A stretch of 46,839 nt of DNA from Planctomycetota bacterium (GTDB lineage: Bacteria > Planctomycetota > Phycisphaerae > WQYP01), in assembly GCA_021808485.1 (NCBI GenBank), contig JAKBBN010000016.1, positions 1-46,839 on the forward strand, read 5' to 3'. Numbering within the stretch: position 1 is the first letter of the stretch; every line of letters begins with the position of its first letter. Below the pieces are notes generated by a model that saw only the letters and a list, made by a program, of their open reading frames with translations, was not told the DNA's origin and ran no database searches. Positions 43,487-46,839 of the stretch are shown here, piece after piece. A program made the translations under genes and the position numbers.

Positions 43487-44332
43487 TTATATGCGCGATT
43501 GATCCTCCGGCCAGCCATGCGCCGTCCCATGCGCAAAAAATCGGCCGGCTTGCCGCCGAACGGTTATCGGCCAGTCAAATGCCGCCGACAAAAGTGACGA
43601 GGTGAAAACCTGCTCCGCCGGCCCGCACGCCACCGTTTCACCAGCCGCGTTAAGCAAAAGCGCCCCCGCCGTATCCGGCAGAATTTCTTCCAGAAAATGG
43701 CTGACCATGATGATCGTCGGCGGGTTCCGCTGCGATTTTATGGCCGCCAGCAGCGCCAGCAGGCTTTCACGGGTGGGCAGGTCCAATCCATTCGTAGGCT
43801 CATCCAGCAGCAGCAGCTTCGGGCGGTGAACCAGTGCTCTGGCCAGCAGGCAGCGCATGCGCTCGCCGGTGGAAAGTGTCATGAACGGCTGATCCCGCAG
43901 CGAAACAATATGAAATTGCTCCAGCAGTTGATCGCACCGCTGCCATTGCACCGCGGTGGGCTGGTCGTACGCCAGCGTCAAGGCTCCAAAATATCCGGTG
44001 CATACCGCTTCCCGCGCCGTGATCCGGTCATCCATCGGATACAGCGCCAAGGCCTCTACTATGGCCAGTTCACGACGCAGTGCGGAAACCGGAAATTCGC
44101 CCAGCTTTCGCCCCAGCACCCGCACCGTTCCGGCTGTCGGCCATATGTATCCAGCTAGAATACGCATCAGCGTGGACTTACCGGATCCATTCGGCCCCAC
44201 AATGGCGCCGCCGGCCCCGGCCGTCAAACGCCACGTGACATTGTCAAGAATGGTCCGCCCGCCGCGGCTAAGCCGCACGTTCCGGATATCAATTGAAAAA
44301 TCGGTTTCCCGCGGTGTTTCAGCAGGTTCCAT
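43487..44332 (-). CDS. ABC transporter ATP-binding protein
   Basis: A 281-residue ATPase with Walker [16 protein letters not shown]-loop region, signature [15 protein letters not shown], Walker [13 protein letters not shown] and switch His in MVSHFLEEI. The signature begins LSTGE rather than LSGGQ. No permease or binding-protein gene adjoins it, so it may serve a transporter encoded elsewhere or act as a soluble ABC protein. The pattern (iron-type/ModF-like ATPase) does not fix a substrate. It lies between folD and trxB in the same orientation, 24 nt after the folD stop. Confidence 0.88.
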   Translation of the reverse strand: MEPAETPRETDFSIDIRNVRLSRGGRTILDNVTWRLTAGAGGAIVGPNGSGKSTLMRILAGYIWPTAGTVRVLGRKLGEFPVSALRRELAIVEALALYPMDDRITAREAVCTGYFGALTLAYDQPTAVQWQRCDQLLEQFHIVSLRDQPFMTLSTGERMRCLLARALVHRPKLLLLDEPTNGLDLPTRESLLALLAAIKSQRNPPTIIMVSHFLEEILPDTAGALLLNAAGETVACGPAEQVFTSSLLSAAFDWPITVRRQAGRFFAHGTAHGWPEDQSRI

Positions 44333-44355
44333 GGTAGTTTCCGCAACACATTAAA

Positions 44356-45279
44356 TCAGTCTGGCCCTGAATTCCCGAACGGCTTTTCCAGCCCGTACAC
44401 CAGCCGCGCTGCCCGCACCGTATTTCGCAGCAGCATCGCGACAGTCATGGGCCCTACGCCTCCGGGCACCGGCGTGATCCACCCGGCTACCCTGCGAACT
44501 TCCTCAAATGCCACATCCCCCACCGTACGCCACGTTTCTTTGCCCGCCGCATCCATGACCGCAATCCGATTGATCCCCACATCGATCACCAGCGCTCCCG
44601 GCCGGATATGCCCCACGCCGACAAGACCCGGTTTGCCCACGGCCACCACCACCACGTCGCTGCGGCGGCTGTGTTCGGCGACATCCCGTGTATTAATATC
44701 ACAAATCGTCACCGTCGCCCCGCGTTCCGCCAGCAGCAACGCCGTCGGCTTTCCGGTAATGCGGCTTGCTCCAATCATGGTTACTTCCGCCCCGCGCAGT
44801 GAAATGCCGGTGGATTCAATTAACGTCACCACCGCCAGGGCGGTGCATGGAGCGATGATGGAATGCCCGTACACCACGTGGCCTATATTGCCCGGATTCA
44901 CACCCTCGACATCCTTTAATAAGTCAATGGCATACTGCGATTGCTGCGCGTTTATTTGCGGCGGCAACGGCATATGAAGCATGATGCCCGTCACCGTTTT
45001 GTCCGCGGCCAACCCCCGCAAAAGTGCATCAAGTTCCTCCTGACTGACGGTTTGCGGCAATTCGCGAAGCGAATATTCAATTCCCACCTCCGTGCATGTC
45101 CGGGCCTGATTCTCCGCATATACGCGTGCTGCCGCCGATTGCCCGGCAAGCACGGCTACCAGCCGGATCGGCAGACCCGCGGCACGCAGTTCGCGAACTT
45201 CGCCCGCAACCTGGTTTTTTATGCCTGCTGCAATCGCCTTGCCGTCGATCAGAGCGGCGGAAGTGGCATGTTGCGCCAA
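44356..45279 (-). CDS. folD: FolD-family methylenetetrahydrofolate dehydrogenase/cyclohydrolase with altered active site
   Basis: A 307-residue FolD homologue. The start is TTG at 45279, fixed by a perfect AGGAGG 7 nt upstream (45287-45292); longer frames to 45429 lack such a site. It has LIDGKAIAAGI, RLVAVLAGQSAAARVYAENQ, GIMLHMPLPPQI, the NADP-binding MIGASRITGKPTALLL, VDVGINR and the end TPVPGGVGPMTVAML. Three residues that in E. coli/human FolD are the catalytic Lys, a Gln and an Asp are here Q58 (YAENQ for YxxNK), H102 (LHMPLP for VQLPLP) and E125 (DVEGVNP for DVDGxxP). The dehydrogenase fold is intact, but cyclohydrolase activity is doubtful. Confidence 0.88.
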   Translation of the reverse strand: MAQHATSAALIDGKAIAAGIKNQVAGEVRELRAAGLPIRLVAVLAGQSAAARVYAENQARTCTEVGIEYSLRELPQTVSQEELDALLRGLAADKTVTGIMLHMPLPPQINAQQSQYAIDLLKDVEGVNPGNIGHVVYGHSIIAPCTALAVVTLIESTGISLRGAEVTMIGASRITGKPTALLLAERGATVTICDINTRDVAEHSRRSDVVVVAVGKPGLVGVGHIRPGALVIDVGINRIAVMDAAGKETWRTVGDVAFEEVRRVAGWITPVPGGVGPMTVAMLLRNTVRAARLVYGLEKPFGNSGPD

Positions 45280-45286
45280 TGGAGTG

Positions 45287-45292
45287 CCTCCT
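45287..45292 (-). promoter_or_regulatory. Shine-Dalgarno sequence that decides the folD TTG start
   Basis: AGGAGG on the minus strand, 7 nt before the TTG at 45279. No comparable site precedes the in-frame ATG at 45309 or the frame's first start at 45429. Confidence 0.7.
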
Positions 45293-45489
45293 GAAATTCG
45301 CCCGCACATCGCAGGCGCGGGTTGCAAGTATAACGGCGGATGACCGGCTTCACACTGCCAACATTGCCCACCTGTCGTCAGGGCGTGGCAATTTTTCCGG
45401 GCGGGGCTAATTTGGTAGGATAAGTGCATAGCAATCGTGTGGTTGCGGGGAGTTTAACCGGGTCAAGGACTGACCAAAGGAGTACAGCT

Positions 45490-45726
45490 ATGGATGGCAA
45501 ATCAGTAATCAAGATAGACACGTACATTGAGGAGATGCGGGAGCTGACGCAGGCCATGCTGCGGGAGGCTGCCGAAGCGGTGAACAGGGCACCGAATGGG
45601 GCGTGGATTAATGGCAGCGAGATGCAGGTTCGAGATGCGATTGCGGTGTTTCGCTGCAAGGCCTACGAAAAGGCTTTGCAGATGCGGACGGATGAACCTG
45701 ATACAACCCCGCCAGCTCACCAATAG
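45490..45726 (+). pseudogene. N-terminal fragment of an unidentified gene, cut by transposon debris
   Basis: A 78-codon frame with a strong ribosome-binding site (AAAGGAG before ATG 45490): MDGKSVIKIDTYIEEMRELT, then a segment with REAAEAVNRAPNGAWINGSE and FRCKAYEKALQMRTDE. After DE (45696) the frame runs into sequence antisense to an IS3-type orfA and stops ten codons later. The first ~69 residues therefore look like the start of a longer protein whose remainder is missing. I suspect a mobile-element protein because of the company, but do not recognise the family. Confidence 0.55.
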
Positions 45727-45802
45727 TTCGCTGGCCCTTCATCGCTTCCATGGCCACCTTGGCTTTGAACTGCGACGTAAACTGACGACGTTTTACCGAC
45801 AT
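45689..45802 (-). pseudogene. IS3-family transposase orfA fragment
   Basis: The first 38 codons read MSVKRRQFTSQFKAKVAMEA, then KGQRTIGELAGLYQVHP, the helix-turn-helix start of IS3-type OrfA (KRRxFTxEFKAKVALEAL...ELAxxYxVHP). After VHP the frame leaves the family and enters sequence of the neighbouring plus-strand fragment, so the element is truncated. The overlap CGGATGAA (45689-45696) marks the junction. No orfB or second end is present. Confidence 0.85.
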
Positions 45803-45869
45803 AAAATGGACTCCGAAAACCGGGGAAAAACTACCTTAGCAGCACGCCCAGTTTTTGGGGAGTATTACA
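45689..45869 (-). mobile_element. Truncated IS3-like insertion sequence, left end only
   Basis: This covers the orfA fragment and the 67 bp before it up to a likely terminal TGTAATACTCCCC (minus strand, outer TG at 45868-45869), which fits the TG...CA ends of IS3-group elements. The right end is lost at 45689. The element is a remnant and cannot move itself. Confidence 0.65.
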
Positions 45870-46092
45870 ATGAAGCGGTGCAACTGTCCGCCTATCTCCA
45901 CAATATCCGCAGCTTCCATGCCGGAATTCCTGGTATGGTCTTAATCCAGAACGTTCATCGGCATCCCGCCACGTTATTCTTGAGCAAAAAGGTCGTTGTA
46001 GTACGAGTTATCCTATGATTAGTGCTTATTGTAGCTGCTTCCCATCTCATTGAAATTAGTTCCGTCACAATCTTTTGCGCCACTGTAGGTTC

Positions 46093-46806
46093 TCATTTGT
46101 GGCCTCCGTGCTTGACTGACGCTGGGCCGTTGTCACTATCGGCGAGAAATTTGTCATACGCCCGCTCGGTCTTCGGTCCCCATATACCGTCTGCGGTCCC
46201 ATGGAGGTAGCCACGGTGGATGAGCATTCGTTGAAATTCTCTTATCTTGCGCGCTGTCTCAGGCCCGTATTTCCCATCGATGCGCGCTCCTACGATGCGT
46301 TGTATATCCCGTGTGGCTCGCCTGGTCCGCTCGACGAGGAATGATTCGTTCTCTACATTGATAACGAAATCATTCTTGCGCAAATATATGTCTGTTCCAT
46401 AGAAGTCCAAATCGGAAAGGTTATTTGGTATGTCCACCACAATTTGGACGACGTATGGTTTCCACACTCCAATCTGTTTCAGTGGAAATGTGTTGAGTTT
46501 GAAAAACTCCCTTGCGGACAGCACTGAGACTGAGTAATTTGGCGCGTGTAAAATAACACGGCCACAACTCGCGTATCTAGGAGAGAACACAAGCCGCGCG
46601 CCGATGATTGATTTTTCCTTCTTAAAGGAAACTCCGAAAATGCCTTCCGTAGGTATCGATTTCGTCACTTGCCAGCAGCCCCAAAACCATGCGGGCGGCG
46701 ACTTACTTGAGGGTGGTTTAGAAAGTGCTGGTCGAGCCGTTGCAAGCAGTGTGAAGACAAATATCTCCCAGAGCACATTCCAAGTGCGTATGCTAAATGT
46801 GGCCAT
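46093..46806 (-). CDS. Secreted protein with C-terminal peptidoglycan-binding repeats
   Basis: A 237-residue protein with a signal peptide (~1-29, WNVLWEIFVFTLLATARPAL). A middle domain (~40-150) of unknown family follows, with WFWGCWQVTKSIPTEGI and a beta-rich pattern (FYGTDIYLRKNDFVINVEN) reminiscent of lipocalin-like barrels. Two PG_binding_1-type units come at the C-terminus (RDIQRIVGARIDGKYGPETA, ~165; HGTADGIWGPKTERAYDKFL, ~205). It probably acts in the envelope and binds cell wall. GAGGGGGA lies upstream of the ATG. The gene is visibly more A/T-rich than the rest of the window and lies next to IS debris, which suggests recent acquisition. Confidence 0.75.
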   Translation of the reverse strand: MATFSIRTWNVLWEIFVFTLLATARPALSKPPSSKSPPAWFWGCWQVTKSIPTEGIFGVSFKKEKSIIGARLVFSPRYASCGRVILHAPNYSVSVLSAREFFKLNTFPLKQIGVWKPYVVQIVVDIPNNLSDLDFYGTDIYLRKNDFVINVENESFLVERTRRATRDIQRIVGARIDGKYGPETARKIREFQRMLIHRGYLHGTADGIWGPKTERAYDKFLADSDNGPASVKHGGHK

Positions 46807-46839
46807 TTCTACGGTTCCCCCTCTGAGAACATCTTGCGA

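Noticed and set aside
1..46839. CRISPR array or rRNA genes
   Set aside because: No regularly spaced identical repeats and no rRNA core sequences were seen in reading the window.

Overview
The window is a GC-rich bacterial chromosome segment that is almost fully coding, with genes on both strands in short operons. The gene set points to a member of the Planctomycetota, most likely near the Phycisphaerae: a McsA/McsB arginine-kinase pair, a DUF4159 toroid protein, a RibBA with a degenerate second domain, an Hc1-like mini-histone, a complete MurD, and large secreted glycoside hydrolases. No rRNA or phylogenetic marker is present, so this placement is inference from gene content.

Layout. 1-2.3 kb: the 3' part of an AddA-type helicase-nuclease, then tRNA-Gly(GCC). 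2.6-5.7 kb: a minus-strand envelope operon of an outer-membrane porin with a coiled-coil N-terminus followed by two translationally coupled YceI proteins. 6.2-8.6 kb: a secreted DUF4159 toroid protein. 8.7-11.3 kb: ispD and a PHP-type DNA polymerase X, coupled by a GTGA overlap. 11.5-13.1 kb: mcsA-mcsB. 13.2-15.6 kb: queG, a small membrane protein and a sugar-isomerase-like TIM barrel. 15.9-20.3 kb: a membrane-anchored hypothetical, ribBA, pyrF and murD. 20.3-28.4 kb: a polysaccharide-degrading stretch with a GH35 beta-galactosidase and a 1399-residue Tat-exported protein that joins an F5/8C domain, a GH2 enzyme and a GH130-like domain; a PhnP-like hydrolase lies between them. 28.8-30.7 kb: an MFS transporter fused to a degenerate PlsC-like acyltransferase. 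30.8-33.0 kb: bioA-bioD. 33.1-34.9 kb: pcm and a signal-less HtrA-type protease, whose stop codons interlock. 35.1-38.4 kb: sdhC-sdhA-sdhB, resembling the actinobacterial Sdh1 type. 38.6-41.4 kb: xerD, a UvrC-like protein and fabZ. 42.0-45.3 kb: the Hc1-like protein, trxB, an ABC ATPase and folD. From 45.4 kb to the end the character changes: transposon debris, then a more A/T-rich gene for a secreted peptidoglycan-binding protein.

Most genes are housekeeping: cofactor synthesis (riboflavin, biotin, isoprenoid, folate/C1, queuosine), cell wall, pyrimidines and respiration. The accessory interest lies in the GH2-GH130 fusion, the MFS-acyltransferase fusion, and several enzymes whose canonical catalytic residues are replaced (FolD, RibBA, the acyltransferase domain, the UvrC-like protein). 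Also notable are a probable ATT start codon for sdhA and a probable leaderless pcm transcript. I saw no CRISPR array, prophage, known riboswitch or rRNA operon. All domain calls come from reading motifs by eye, without database searches.
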